64,000 nt of DNA from MFD04580-c1 sp963702995 (GCA_963702995.1 OY969783.1:5952001-6016000); one strand, 5' to 3'; shown: positions 1 to 9,785, counted from the stretch's first letter. Translations and numbers: made by a program. Notes: generated by a model not told the origin, from the sequence alone.

Positions 1-237
1 GCGCGCCATCCGACGCCAGAGACTTACGATTGACGACGGACGTGGGCAAATGGGTGGGCCAGCGAACCGGGGTCATCGGCGCGAATGGGGCGATACGCCG
101 GGTAACCACAAATGCCCCTGCCAAGAGCTATCGGAGTGAGAGCTTGCGGCGTTTACGATGGGAGTGTGGTTGTCGCTACTTTGAGCGAATACCAGAATGG
201 GCCACGTACGCCCAAGAGAGCGGCGGGGGAGGGATGA

Positions 238-1668
238 TCAGTCGTCCAGGACAAGGAACTCCGCCGCGACAGCGTCGGCGACGTTCAGGCCGGCGGCCGT
301 CAGGCGAATGCCCCGAGCGTCCACGTCGATCAACCCCACGCGTGCGAAACGGTCGATCGTGCCGGAAAAGACCGTCAGCGCGTCGGAACCGGTACGAGCG
401 GTAAAATCGGCAAAATCAATCCCGCGCTCCAGGCGAAGGTTGAGCATCGCCAGCTCGCCCGCGCGGCGCTTGGGTGAAAGGGTTTCGAGATCGGTCACGG
501 GCAACCCGCCGGAGGAGACGGCCGCCTCCCATTCGCCCAGATGGGGGCGGTTGCGCCACCGGCGCCCCTGCACGTGCGACGCGGCCGACGGGCCAAGCCC
601 GATGTAGTCGCCCCCGGACCAATAGAGAAGATTGTGCCGGCACGCTTCTGCCGGAGCGGCGAAGTTGCTGATCTCGTAGGCCGCCAGCCCGGCGGCATCA
701 AGGCGCTGGCGGGTGTGGTGGAACATCTGCAGCTCGATCGATTCCTCGACGGCGTTGAACTGCCCCAGCCGCTTGCGGACGGCCATCGGCGTGTTGGGCT
801 CATAGGTCAGGCCGTAGCAGGAGAGGTGAGGCGTTGACAGAGCGACGGCCGCGTCGAGCGACGCTGCCCACGATTCCATCGACTGCCCGGGGATCGCGTA
901 GATGAGATCCAGGTTGATCCGTGTAAAGCCCGCTTCCCTGGCAATTTGAACGCTTGCGGGGACGTCCTGCGGGTCGTGGTGGCGCTCCAGCAGGGAAAGC
1001 TCGGCGCGATCGAAGCTCTGGGCGCCGAAGCTCAGCCGATCGACGCCGTGCGCCCGAAGCATCCGGCAGTATTCCAGCCGAGCGGTGGCCGGGTTGACTT
1101 CGACTGTCCACTCGTCCACAACGGACAAGTCGAGCCGCTCGCGCAGGCCGATCAGGAGCCGCTCCATCTGCGGAGCTGGGAGCAGGCTGGGCGTCCCGCC
1201 GCCGAAGAAGACCGTCCTCGGCCGCGGCGTCGGCCCGGCATGGGTTTCCGCCCAGGCGGCCGCCTCGGACAGGATCAGGTCCACGAAACGGTCCATCCGC
1301 GCTTCAGACTGGCGCGTGATGCTGTAAAAGTCGCAATAATGGCACTTGTGGAAGCAGAATGGAACGTGAACGTACAGCCCGTGGACCTCCACGCCGGGCA
1401 AGTCACGGGGTGAGAGCGTGACGGGCGGAGTGATCGGCGCGGGCGGAGTGATCGGCGCGGGCGGGGCCGTCAAGGCGGGCAACGCGGGCAAAGCTGGCAG
1501 AGAGATCGACGGCACATCATCCTTCTGGCTCGCGGGCGGGCGATTCGGTTTTTGTTTGCAACGGCCAGCGCCGTCCCAGATGATCGTCACCGGCCGCTCG
1601 TTCGATGAGTGGCAAAGAATCCATTGTAAGGCTACGGCGGCCGCGGTGTAGTTCTTGCCGAATGCCAT
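238..1668 (-). CDS. hemW: HemW-like radical SAM protein (coproporphyrinogen oxidase-like)
   Basis: Radical SAM protein of the HemW/oxygen-independent coproporphyrinogen oxidase-like family. Seen: the cluster motif CFHKCHYC (CxxxCxxC) directly after GLYVHVPF, the glycine-rich GGGTPSLLP motif, and a GLGPSAASH segment typical of HemW. The recognisable domain starts near position 1383 and is about 380 aa, the usual HemW length. HemW proteins are thought to be heme chaperones rather than oxidases. The start is uncertain: ATG at 1668 leaves about 95 residues of unrelated, Pro/Ala-rich extension with a tandem repeat; a GTG at 1392 sits right before the domain but has no clear ribosome binding site. 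A longer open frame to 2010 would overlap the divergent FHA gene and is unlikely. Confidence 0.85.
   Translation of the reverse strand: MAFGKNYTAAAVALQWILCHSSNERPVTIIWDGAGRCKQKPNRPPASQKDDVPSISLPALPALPALTAPPAPITPPAPITPPVTLSPRDLPGVEVHGLYVHVPFCFHKCHYCDFYSITRQSEARMDRFVDLILSEAAAWAETHAGPTPRPRTVFFGGGTPSLLPAPQMERLLIGLRERLDLSVVDEWTVEVNPATARLEYCRMLRAHGVDRLSFGAQSFDRAELSLLERHHDPQDVPASVQIAREAGFTRINLDLIYAIPGQSMESWAASLDAAVALSTPHLSCYGLTYEPNTPMAVRKRLGQFNAVEESIELQMFHHTRQRLDAAGLAAYEISNFAAPAEACRHNLLYWSGGDYIGLGPSAASHVQGRRWRNRPHLGEWEAAVSSGGLPVTDLETLSPKRRAGELAMLNLRLERGIDFADFTARTGSDALTVFSGTIDRFARVGLIDVDARGIRLTAAGLNVADAVAAEFLVLDD
1423..1458. repeat. 18-bp perfect tandem repeat (2 copies)
   Basis: Two head-to-tail copies of gggcggagtgatcggcgc, followed by a partial third (gggcgg). 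On the minus strand it encodes an APITPP repeat in the N-terminal extension of the HemW-like protein, which suggests either replication slippage in a non-conserved linker or that the extension is not translated. Confidence 0.8.
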
Positions 1669-1806
1669 GTCTTGCGATAATTTACGTTCGTTGATCGGCG
1701 CGGCTAAAGCGCTAAGGTCAATGGGGTCGAGTGGGTTTATGTGGGGTGGCTTACCCGTGCGTCCCCGGCTCGGAAGCCCGATTCTCATTTCCCGAAGGCA
1801 CTTCGC

Positions 1807-2538
1807 ATGCAGGCGGTACTCGTGATGTTCCGGTCGGACGGAGAGCGTCGCAGCTTTTCCGTGACGCGTGAGATGACAGTGATCGGGCGTCGCGAAGATT
1901 GCGACCTGCGGATCCCGCACGGTGACGTGAGTCGCAAGCATTGCCGCCTTGTCCGCGACGCTGAAACGATCCGCCTCGAAGATCTCGGTAGTTCCAACGG
2001 GACGTATCACAACGGGTTGCGCGTTGACCGGGAAGCGGGGCTCAACCCTGGGGACAGCATCCAGGTCGGCCCGGTGGTGTTCGTTCTGCAGATCAACGGG
2101 GTCCCGGACGACGACGAGCTAAGCCCGATCACCTCCGACTACGCCAGCCACAACGACGAAGCCGAAGCCGCGGTCGCCGAACAGATGCAGCCGATGGCCG
2201 ACAGCGCCGGCTATGCCGAGCACCTACAGGAACCGGCGGAGTTGGAGGCGCTCGAGCCCCTGCCCGAAGGCGACCTGCTCGGCGGCGAAGATGCCGGCCT
2301 GAACGAACTGGAGCCGCTCGCGGAACTCGAGCCCGTTCCGGAACCCGGCGTCGGTGAAGAACTCACCGGCCTCGACGACCTCGCTTCGCTCGACCACGGG
2401 CTGGACGGGGGCTCAAGCGAGGGGCTTGACGGGGGGCTGGCCGAACTGGAGCCGCTCGACGAGCATGGCGAACATCATGAAGGACACCTGGATCTGAACG
2501 TGCTCGATATCGAACAAGAACATCCGCACAAGGCTTAA
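1807..2538 (+). CDS. FHA domain protein with acidic C-terminal tail
   Basis: Forkhead-associated protein of 243 aa, probably a phosphothreonine-binding adaptor. Seen: FHA core in residues 1-98 with GR (27-28), SRKH (42-45) and SSNGT (62-66), the residues that form the phosphopeptide site. The remaining ~145 residues are low complexity, rich in Glu, Leu, Pro and Gly, with repeated LEPL/LAELEP units and a His-rich end. ATG at 1807 was chosen because the FHA strand begins at once after it; an upstream in-frame ATG at 1741 adds non-conserved sequence. No kinase lies next to it, so its phosphorylated partner is unknown. Confidence 0.85.
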   Translation: MQAVLVMFRSDGERRSFSVTREMTVIGRREDCDLRIPHGDVSRKHCRLVRDAETIRLEDLGSSNGTYHNGLRVDREAGLNPGDSIQVGPVVFVLQINGVPDDDELSPITSDYASHNDEAEAAVAEQMQPMADSAGYAEHLQEPAELEALEPLPEGDLLGGEDAGLNELEPLAELEPVPEPGVGEELTGLDDLASLDHGLDGGSSEGLDGGLAELEPLDEHGEHHEGHLDLNVLDIEQEHPHKA

Positions 2539-2567
2539 CCGCCCCGTCCGACAACCTCAAATCAAGA

Positions 2568-2597
2568 AACGGCACGGGAATTTGATCCCGTGCCGTT
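2568..2597. terminator. Perfect 12-bp hairpin, likely bidirectional terminator
   Basis: aacggcacggga and its exact reverse complement are separated by a 6-nt loop. It lies 30 bp after the FHA stop and ahead of the convergent 3' end of the PA14 protein at 2660, so it could end both transcripts. There is no long T-run. Confidence 0.7.
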
Positions 2598-2659
2598 CTC
2601 GTTCTCATGTTCCCCGCGAGCGCGCGCGATGCGGCGGCCGCACCGCGCGCCCGGGACGA

Positions 2660-4264
2660 TCAGGTCCCGGGCGGGTAGAGGTCCGCGCTGGGGATTGTCC
2701 CTTTGGCGATGCTCGCCGTCTGCCAGTAGAGCTCGCAGCCGGAACGGCCGGTCGTCTCGTAGTAATCCACTCGGATGTCGTACCGGTGGCCCGCCTGGAG
2801 CATGATCGGCGCGGAAACGTTGTCGATCATGGTGCTCGACGTCGTGAAGTGGTCGATCACCAACTGCCCGTTGATCCACAGCCGCGCGCCGTCATGCGCC
2901 CGCAGCGTGAAGGTGTACGCCTCGGTCGTCTGGGCGAGCACCTGCCCCGTCCAGCGGACCGAGAAGTTGCTTGCCGGCATCGACGGCGCCGGCGGGTTGC
3001 TGCCCCAGTAAAAGGCGATCCGCGGATCAACCTGGGTCAGCTTCAGCGTCGTGAAGGACTGATCGCTGTAGTACTGCCCCAGCAGGCCCGTGCCGGTGAT
3101 CGGCCGCGTGATCGTCGCCGTGGCGCCGGCGGACTCATTGCCGGAGCTGTCCACCGCCGTCACCAGGTAGTACCCGGTCGCCCCGGCGGCCAGCGTGGAA
3201 TCCAGGTACGACGGAGAGGGGAGCAACCCGCTCGTGTTCAACTTGACGTACGTCCCACCGGACGTGCTGCTCCGGTAGATGTTGTAGCCGGCGAGGTCCG
3301 CCTCGGAATTGGCGGACCAGGTGAGCGAGACGGCCGCCCCGCTCGGCTTCGCGGTCAGGCCCGCCGGGGTGGCCGGCGGCGTGCTGTCGGAAGCGAGGCG
3401 CGACGCGCTGGCCGAGGAGGCGGCCGACTCGTTGCCCGACGTGTCCACGGCCGTCACATGGTAGTAAGCGGTCACGCCGACCGGCGCGCTCGGGTCGCTG
3501 AAGGAGGCCCCGGTCAGCACGGCGCTGTTCAGCTTCACAAAGGGCCCGCCGGACGCGCTGCTCCGGTAGACGTTGTACCCGGCAAGGTTTGCTTCGGTAT
3601 TGGCGCGCCAACCCAGGATGACGGCGCTCTTGGTCCCCGTCGCCGTGAGCGACGCCGGGGCGGCCGGCGGCGTTCCGTTGGACGCGGTGCGAGTGCCGCT
3701 GACCTGCGTCGCGGCGGACTCATTCCCCGACATATCGACGGCCGTCACCCGATACCAGACCGTCGCGCCGCTGGCGACCGTGGTGTCGCCGAACGACAGG
3801 ACGCTCTTGGAGAGCAGCGCGCCGTTCAACTTCGAATAGGCGCCGCCGGCCGAAGCGCTTCGGTAGACGTTGTACCCGGCCAGGTCCGGCTCGACATTGG
3901 CGGACCAGGCAACCAGGACACCGTTGACGTTCCCCGTCGCCGTCACGCCCTGCGGAGCGGCCGGTGGGGTTATGTCGCCCGTCGGTGGCGTCGTCGCGCT
4001 GGCTTGGGCGTACTGGGACTCATTGCCCGAAGTATTGACGGCCGTGACGCGGTAGTAGCTGATCGCGTTGACCGGCGCCGCCGCGTCGGTGTAGGCCGCG
4101 GTTGTCAGGAGCCCGCCGGTGTTGAGCTTCAGAAAGGTGCCATTGGCCGACGCGCTCCGGTAAACGTTGTAGCCGGCGAGATCCGGCTCGGGGTTGTTGG
4201 CCCAGCTCAGCGCGACCTGCCCGGACGCGGGCGTGGCGACCAGCGAAGTCGGCGCGCTCGGGGC
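2660..4264 (-). CDS. Giant surface protein, C-terminal segment: FN3 repeats and PA14
   Basis: Last third of a secreted protein that begins at 9785. Seen: four fibronectin type III repeats, each with the signature DLAGYNVYRS or a close variant followed by a KLN-type strand, then a C-terminal PA14 domain (LLGQYYSD...WTGQV...YDIRVDYYE...). PA14 domains often bind carbohydrate; FN3 repeats act as spacers. The frame is continuous with upstream coding only after one base is added to the G-run at 4260-4263, so this piece has no credible start of its own; the first internal ATG (3946) lies inside an FN3 repeat. The gene ends just before the terminator at 2568-2597. Confidence 0.75.
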   Translation of the reverse strand, partial: APSAPTSLVATPASGQVALSWANNPEPDLAGYNVYRSASANGTFLKLNTGGLLTTAAYTDAAAPVNAISYYRVTAVNTSGNESQYAQASATTPPTGDITPPAAPQGVTATGNVNGVLVAWSANVEPDLAGYNVYRSASAGGAYSKLNGALLSKSVLSFGDTTVASGATVWYRVTAVDMSGNESAATQVSGTRTASNGTPPAAPASLTATGTKSAVILGWRANTEANLAGYNVYRSSASGGPFVKLNSAVLTGASFSDPSAPVGVTAYYHVTAVDTSGNESAASSASASRLASDSTPPATPAGLTAKPSGAAVSLTWSANSEADLAGYNIYRSSTSGGTYVKLNTSGLLPSPSYLDSTLAAGATGYYLVTAVDSSGNESAGATATITRPITGTGLLGQYYSDQSFTTLKLTQVDPRIAFYWGSNPPAPSMPASNFSVRWTGQVLAQTTEAYTFTLRAHDGARLWINGQLVIDHFTTSSTMIDNVSAPIMLQAGHRYDIRVDYYETTGRSGCELYWQTASIAKGTIPSADLYPPGT

Positions 4265-7200
4265 GCCGAATTCAAGCGGGCACCGCTCATCGTGGCCGAA
4301 GCGGCCGATTCATTCCCGCGCGTGTCCACCGCCGTGATCTGGTAGTACCAGACGACGCCAGGGCTCACGGCCGTATCGGTATAGGTGACGGCGGTGAGCA
4401 GCGTGCTGCCGCTCACCAGGGTGAATGGCCCCGCCTGGGACGAACCACGGTAGACACGGTATCCGGCGAGGTCGGGCTCCACGTTGGCCGACCAGTCGAG
4501 TCGGACGCCGGTCGTCTGGCTCGTGACGGCCAGGTTGGCCGGCGCGGCGGGGGGCGTCATGTCGGCGCGAGTCGCATCCACGGGCGCGGTCAGCCCGGAT
4601 TCATTGCCGGACAGATCGACCGCGGAAATCTCGTAATACCAGTGATCGCCCACCTGGTTGGAGGTATCCAGGAAGCTGTTGGCGGTGGCAAGGCTGCCGC
4701 CGTTCAGCGGCAGGAAGGTGCCCGCCGCGGTGTTCGATCGGTAGATGCGATAGCCCGCCAGATCGGGCTCGGTGTTGCCGATCCAGCCGAGCTGGATCCC
4801 GCCCGCGGCGCTGGCGGCGGCCAGGCCGGTCGGCGCGGCTGGGGGCGTCGTGTCGGGGCTGCGCAGCGCGCTCGCCCCGGCGCTCTGGGCCGATTCTCCG
4901 CTGAAGTTGTTGACGGCCGTCACCTTGTAGTACGACGTCTGCGACGTCGGAGCGGTCAGGTCGAGGTACGACGCGCTGGTGACCGGCGCCGAGGTGATCT
5001 TCACGTACGTGCCGCCCGCCGACGTCGAACGGTAGACGTTGTAGCCGGTGACCAGCGGGTCGGTCACGGTGCTGGAGGCGTTCCAGTTGAGCTGGATCCC
5101 CCCGTTGGCGGGCTGCGCGGTCAAGCCGGTGACGATGGCCGGCGCGGAAGGCTTCAGGTTCTTCACGAGGAAGATCAGGTCCTGATAGTCGTTGTTGCTG
5201 TTGTAGGCGCCGGTGGTCGTGTCAATGCTGTAGTAGTCGAAGCACAGGAGGTACGTATTCGGCACGACCCTCCCGCTGGCATCCCGGACGGGGTAGAAGC
5301 GCATGCGGTGGCCGTAGCGCTTCGTCGGGTCGGTGCCTTCCGGCGTGTTGTACTTTTCGTCGCTGTAGGTGGCCTGGATCCTGAAGCCGAAGTTCCCCGA
5401 CGCCGTGGCCGTCGGAAAATTGCCGATGGCGGCCGCCCCGGTGGTCGTGAGCGGGAACATCGACTGCGAGTCCGCCCCCGCCTGCGTGAACAGCGTCTGG
5501 CTGGACGGCGCCGTCGTGCTGTTGGGGTTGGAGCTCCTGGTGAAATACCGGAGGGCCTCGTCATTCCCCTGGCCGTGCCAGGCGCCAAGCTGCTGCGCCG
5601 AGACAGGGAGGTTGGCGTCGGCGCGGGTCCAATAGGCGCTGAGCACCTCCTCGCCGACGGCCTGGATGTTCCCGCCCGTGTCCAGCGACTGGCCCGCGCT
5701 CTGCAGGTTCGTCGAATAACCGAACATGTCGTTGACGATCGTCTGGAGGCTCGGCTCCATGTCGTCTTCGCTCTTGTACTGCCACCACCCTTTAAGCGTG
5801 ACTGTCGTCACCGGCTGGCTCACGTCGGTGCTGTTGATCGTCAGCGCACCGGACCAAAGCCCCCCGAAATTCGGGTTGTAAGGCCCGTTGGTCTCGTTGT
5901 GGTCGTGGGCGGGCTCGCTCTGGGCGACAAATTGCAGCGTCACGTCGAGGGAGCCGCCGGCGGGGATCACCGTTCCGGCGGCCGGGGCGTTCACAATTAC
6001 CCACGGCCCCGACACCGACAACGAATTGATCGTCAGCGGCGTCATTGAGGCGTTGTGGATCCGTTCCACGCCGATGTCATGTACAACGTTGTTCGGCGGC
6101 TGCAGGATCGAGCCGTCCGGGTTGGTCTTGGGGTCGGGCGGCTGGATCTGGATCCGGTTGAAGATCATCCGATCCGGGGCCGGCGCGCCGTCCGTGTTCT
6201 CCAGGCCGATGACGCCGCCGGTCGTGTTCGCGGGCTGGACGTTGTAGATCACCCCGACGAAGTCGTTCGTGTCATAGGCGCCGGGCGGGTTGCCGTTGGC
6301 GGCCGGCGTCGGGTCGTTGATGTAATCCTCGGATGCGAAAACGTAGGCGTTGGGCACAACGTTCCCGGCCGCGTCCTTCATCGGGTAGAAGTGGACCTTC
6401 CGCCGATTGGGCACGGTCAGCTCGGTCGTGTTCAGCGCGTCTTCGCTATACGCGGTGTTGCCGAAGAGCGGGAACGTCGAGTAGAGGCCGAAATCCTTCG
6501 AGCCGGGGTCGAACTGCCAACCGGCGGCGCCGGCGGCCGGCGTCAGCGCCGCCGTCGGCACGATCGTCGGATTGACCGACTGGGCGTCAGCCGCGTTGAT
6601 CGTCAGCAACTCGGTCTTCGAGGCGGCCGTCCCCGGGCTGTAGTAGCCAAACCGAACCACCGGGCTCCCCCCGGCAAAGGCGTCCAGCGGAACGATCCGC
6701 ACCGGCGCGGCGCCGTTCGCCTTGGTCAGCTCCTGGATCACCTGCTCATCGTTGTTCGGCAGCAGCGGCTCGGTGGGGCTGTAGAGGTTCGTGTCGGCGG
6801 GGTTGCTGTCGCCGGTGACGACGGGGATCTGGTAGAGGTCCAGGATGCGCTGCAGCGACGGCTCGTTCTGCCCGCCGGTGCCGGCTGTCGTCAGGCCCCG
6901 CAGCGCGATGTTGATCGTGGGGCTCGAGGGGTCGTTGGTCTTGATGATCAGCGTGGCCGTGTGGATGCCCAGGGCCGAAGTTGACGCCGGCTTGTAATCG
7001 ACGCTGACCGTGATCGATCCGCCGACGGGGATCGTCATCGGAAGCGTCGGCTTGGTGACCATCAAGAAGCTCCCCGCGTCCGTTCCACTGACGCTCAGGC
7101 CGTCCGAGGGGAGGGCGAGCGGGGCATTCCCGGTGTTGGTGAGCGTAATGGTCTGGACAGGGCTGGCCGCGGCGCCTTTCACGTCGTTGTAGTAGAGGGT

Positions 7201-7860
7201 GGTCTTATCGACGATCGCGTGGCCCCCCGGAGCGATCGGGCGGAGCAGCGTGAGCTTCTGCCCGCCGTATTCCACAACGTAGATGTTGCCGACGGAGTTG
7301 TCCTCTGTGAGGTCGAGCGGGTCATTGAAGCCGGTGAACCCGGCGATGCCGGTGAGGGTCCCGGTGATCTGCCCGTTGCCGCCGGGCGTCAGGCCGAAGA
7401 TGTCCTTCCCGCCGCTATAGCGGGCCACCAGGATCGCGCCGTTGAGCGCGCCGCCGAAAGGGTTGCTGCCGTTGGTCGGGGCCTTGTACTCCATCACGCC
7501 GTCGGGCGAGTAGTGCTGCCCAAAGATGTAAGCGGCCTGCTGGAGGTTCGGGTCGGGCTGGGTGCCGACGGGGTACTGGCCGATCTCCTCGTAATCGGTG
7601 CCCGACGTCGGGTTGCCGCCGTCGAGGATGTACTGGTTCCGCGCCGGGTCGGGGTGACCGTAGTAGCCGCCCTGCTGAATGTTGAACAGCCAGTCGTTCT
7701 CTGAGTAGGGGACGTTCGTCAGCGCCGTCCCCGCCTGGTGCGGGTCGGCGGGGGTGTTGCCGCCGCCGGCCGAGCCGTTGGTCGGGGCGTAGAGATGCCC
7801 ATTGCTGTGCCAGAGCAGGTCGTAGGCGTTGCGGACGCCGGTGGCGTAGAGGGTGACCGG
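4207..7860 (-). CDS. Giant surface protein, middle segment: propeller end, choice-of-anchor-D-like and FN3 domains
   Basis: Middle part of the same secreted protein. Seen in order: the end of a sorbosone-dehydrogenase-like propeller (VRNAYDLLWHSNGHLYAPTN), an abnormal-spindle/choice-of-anchor-D-like Ig fold (LTNTGNAPLALPSDGLSVSG), two similar blocks with RKVHFYP/HRMRFYPVRDA and DFVG/DYQD motifs separated by another Ig-like fold (IHNASMTPLTINSLSVSG), then three FN3 repeats. The frame opens at about 7860 and connects to the N-terminal segment if one base is added to the G-run at 7859-7861; it connects to the C-terminal segment at 4260-4263. The nominal GTG at 7497 is internal. This composition suggests a cell-surface or secreted sugar-interacting protein. 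Confidence 0.75.
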   Translation of the reverse strand, partial: PVTLYATGVRNAYDLLWHSNGHLYAPTNGSAGGGNTPADPHQAGTALTNVPYSENDWLFNIQQGGYYGHPDPARNQYILDGGNPTSGTDYEEIGQYPVGTQPDPNLQQAAYIFGQHYSPDGVMEYKAPTNGSNPFGGALNGAILVARYSGGKDIFGLTPGGNGQITGTLTGIAGFTGFNDPLDLTEDNSVGNIYVVEYGGQKLTLLRPIAPGGHAIVDKTTLYYNDVKGAAASPVQTITLTNTGNAPLALPSDGLSVSGTDAGSFLMVTKPTLPMTIPVGGSITVSVDYKPASTSALGIHTATLIIKTNDPSSPTINIALRGLTTAGTGGQNEPSLQRILDLYQIPVVTGDSNPADTNLYSPTEPLLPNNDEQVIQELTKANGAAPVRIVPLDAFAGGSPVVRFGYYSPGTAASKTELLTINAADAQSVNPTIVPTAALTPAAGAAGWQFDPGSKDFGLYSTFPLFGNTAYSEDALNTTELTVPNRRKVHFYPMKDAAGNVVPNAYVFASEDYINDPTPAANGNPPGAYDTNDFVGVIYNVQPANTTGGVIGLENTDGAPAPDRMIFNRIQIQPPDPKTNPDGSILQPPNNVVHDIGVERIHNASMTPLTINSLSVSGPWVIVNAPAAGTVIPAGGSLDVTLQFVAQSEPAHDHNETNGPYNPNFGGLWSGALTINSTDVSQPVTTVTLKGWWQYKSEDDMEPSLQTIVNDMFGYSTNLQSAGQSLDTGGNIQAVGEEVLSAYWTRADANLPVSAQQLGAWHGQGNDEALRYFTRSSNPNSTTAPSSQTLFTQAGADSQSMFPLTTTGAAAIGNFPTATASGNFGFRIQATYSDEKYNTPEGTDPTKRYGHRMRFYPVRDASGRVVPNTYLLCFDYYSIDTTTGAYNSNNDYQDLIFLVKNLKPSAPAIVTGLTAQPANGGIQLNWNASSTVTDPLVTGYNVYRSTSAGGTYVKITSAPVTSASYLDLTAPTSQTSYYKVTAVNNFSGESAQSAGASALRSPDTTPPAAPTGLAAASAAGGIQLGWIGNTEPDLAGYRIYRSNTAAGTFLPLNGGSLATANSFLDTSNQVGDHWYYEISAVDLSGNESGLTAPVDATRADMTPPAAPANLAVTSQTTGVRLDWSANVEPDLAGYRVYRGSSQAGPFTLVSGSTLLTAVTYTDTAVSPGVVWYYQITAVDTRGNESAASATMSGARLNSAPRARRLRWSPRPRPGRSR

Positions 7861-9785
7861 GCGCCGGCCGCATAAGGGTTGTAGGAGCCGCCCACGTCGC
7901 TAGTCTTGACGTCCAGCGGGCCGTGGCCGGCGGTGATGCGGGCGTTCAGGGCGTTCACGTCCACCCGCAGGATCGCCCCCGTGAGCAGGTGCTCGGCGCG
8001 ATTGCCCCAGATCGGGTCGGGGGCGCCCATGGCGCTGGTGCTCGCCTGGTCGAAATAGAGGAATCCATCGGGCCCGAAGACCGGCTGCTCGTTCAGATGG
8101 TCCTTCACCGATCGGGGAAGGTTGACCACAAGGTCCTGGTAGTTCTCCAGGTTGGCGCCCGTCAGGCGGACCAGCTTCCCGGTGAAGTCGGTGCCGGTTG
8201 TCGCGTCGGGCGGTGTGTACTGCGTTGTGGAGAGGTAGGCGATGAGGTTCGTCGCCGTGCTCGCGGGGTCGAAGGCGAGCCCGGTGATCGTCCGGTTGCC
8301 GCCGTTGGCCGTCTGGACGGTCGTGATGTTCTGGGCGGCGCCGAGCGTGCCGTCGGCGTTGATCGCGAAGCGCTGGATCAGCCCCTCGTACGTCGTCGCG
8401 TAGGCCATGTGGTCGGGGCCGATGGTGATGCTGGTATAGCGCTGGCCCTGGGCTGTCGGGAGGGAGACCTTTTCAAACGCGATCGAGGCGTTCGTCGCGA
8501 CGACCTGCGTCCCCGTCGTGAAGGTCGCGGTGTAGGGCGCGAAGGCGTGCCCGCCGGTGTCTTTCACGCCGCTGGTGACGGTAAAGACGTAGGTCGTGTT
8601 CGCGTCCAGCGGGCTGTTGGGCTGCAGAATGATGGTGCCGCCGGCGCCATCGGTGTTCAACACGGCGGGGATCGCCAGCTTGTCCGACGCGCGCACCAGG
8701 CTCACGGTCGAGCCGCTCAGCGTGGCCGGGTCAACGCCTTCGCCGGTGTTGGGGAGCGACAGCTCGCAGGAGACGAACGCGTTCCGCGAGACGTTGGTCG
8801 CGTTGTTGGCCGGGCTGGAGGAGGTGACGGCCGGCTTGTTCGCGGTCGGCGTGCCCGGGTCGATTGCGAAGCGATCGAAGGTGACGGTGATCGGCGCCAG
8901 GTTGTTCTTCGCCATCGCGATCAGCCCGGCGCGGGCGGTCGAGCTGAAGAACGCCGTCCGCTCGGCGCCGGTCAGCGTAATGCTCTGGGTAGCCTGCTGC
9001 AGGGGGCCGCCGTTCACCCGGAAGAACGCGGTGATGCTCCCGGTCGAGGCGTCCCCTGCGATCTGCAGGTCAAGGGTGTTGATCGACGAGAAGCTCCCGA
9101 CGCTGGTGAAAGATGAAGCCGTCGGGATCGCGTGGGCATAGCCGGTGACGGTCTTCTGCTCGTCGCTGAGCTGGAGGAACGTGCCGTTGCTCTGGGAGAT
9201 GGCGACGAACTTGATGAAGTTGTCCTGGTCGGGGCCGAACTCGATGCCGCCCTGCTCGGACGGAGCGCTGATGTTCGACAGAGGCCCGATCAGCCGCGTG
9301 GAGATCGTGAACTTCCCTGTCGCCCCGTTGAACTGCGTCTGCAGGCTGTTGACCAGCGTATTGTCCCCCTCGAAGGGGCCGCCCGCCGTCGCCGTCCCGG
9401 TCGTGGTGAGCGAAAGCGTGCCGGCCGCCGGATCGAGGTTGATCAGGCTGGGCTGGTACTCGTTGGCGTTCTTGTTCGGCTGGACCCACGTGAAGCCCGT
9501 CCCCTGGCCGCTCTTGTCGAGGATGCCGGACTGGGCGCTGTCAAACTCAAGTGCGAAAGGGACGCTCTGAACCACCGAGGCGTCGCCGAACATGAGCCGG
9601 CGATCTTCCAGTCGCTCGACGACGGCATGGGCCGCGCGACCGACATCGCGCGTCACATCGGCCAGCGCGGCGCGGGAAGCCGTGAAGATCGCCCGCACGG
9701 CGCGGCGATTCGGACGGCGGCCGCCGCCGGCGAGAGGGGCGCCGTCAGCCTGGACGTTCAGCCCCGCGTCGTGCTTTGCGTTCAC
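7719..9785 (-). CDS. Giant surface protein, N-terminal segment with LEPR-XLL motif
   Basis: N-terminal third of the large FN3/PA14 protein. GTG at 9785 is preferred because ggaga lies about 8 nt upstream; a longer frame to 9854 exists. Seen: basic N-terminus and the motif VERLEDRRLM, a LEPR-XLL-type element found near the start of giant planctomycete surface proteins; then a concanavalin-like beta-sandwich region, a Big_5-type Ig-like domain (NNATNVSRNAFV...YTATFTTG), and a glucose/sorbosone-dehydrogenase-like propeller start (YTSITIGPDHMAYATTYEG). Past about 7862 the frame degenerates into Arg/Pro/Thr-rich shadow sequence, marking the first frameshift. Restored, the whole protein (9785 to 2660) would be about 2,370 aa. 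Confidence 0.75.
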   Translation of the reverse strand: MNAKHDAGLNVQADGAPLAGGGRRPNRRAVRAIFTASRAALADVTRDVGRAAHAVVERLEDRRLMFGDASVVQSVPFALEFDSAQSGILDKSGQGTGFTWVQPNKNANEYQPSLINLDPAAGTLSLTTTGTATAGGPFEGDNTLVNSLQTQFNGATGKFTISTRLIGPLSNISAPSEQGGIEFGPDQDNFIKFVAISQSNGTFLQLSDEQKTVTGYAHAIPTASSFTSVGSFSSINTLDLQIAGDASTGSITAFFRVNGGPLQQATQSITLTGAERTAFFSSTARAGLIAMAKNNLAPITVTFDRFAIDPGTPTANKPAVTSSSPANNATNVSRNAFVSCELSLPNTGEGVDPATLSGSTVSLVRASDKLAIPAVLNTDGAGGTIILQPNSPLDANTTYVFTVTSGVKDTGGHAFAPYTATFTTGTQVVATNASIAFEKVSLPTAQGQRYTSITIGPDHMAYATTYEGLIQRFAINADGTLGAAQNITTVQTANGGNRTITGLAFDPASTATNLIAYLSTTQYTPPDATTGTDFTGKLVRLTGANLENYQDLVVNLPRSVKDHLNEQPVFGPDGFLYFDQASTSAMGAPDPIWGNRAEHLLTGAILRVDVNALNARITAGHGPLDVKTSDVGGSYNPYAAGARSPSTPPASATPTTCSGTAMGISTPRPTARPAAATPPPTRTRRGRR

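Noticed and set aside
2582..4345. 587-codon open frame on the plus strand
   Set aside because: It is antisense to the FN3/PA14 coding sequence, Arg/Gly-rich and without any family motif; a shadow of high-GC codon bias.
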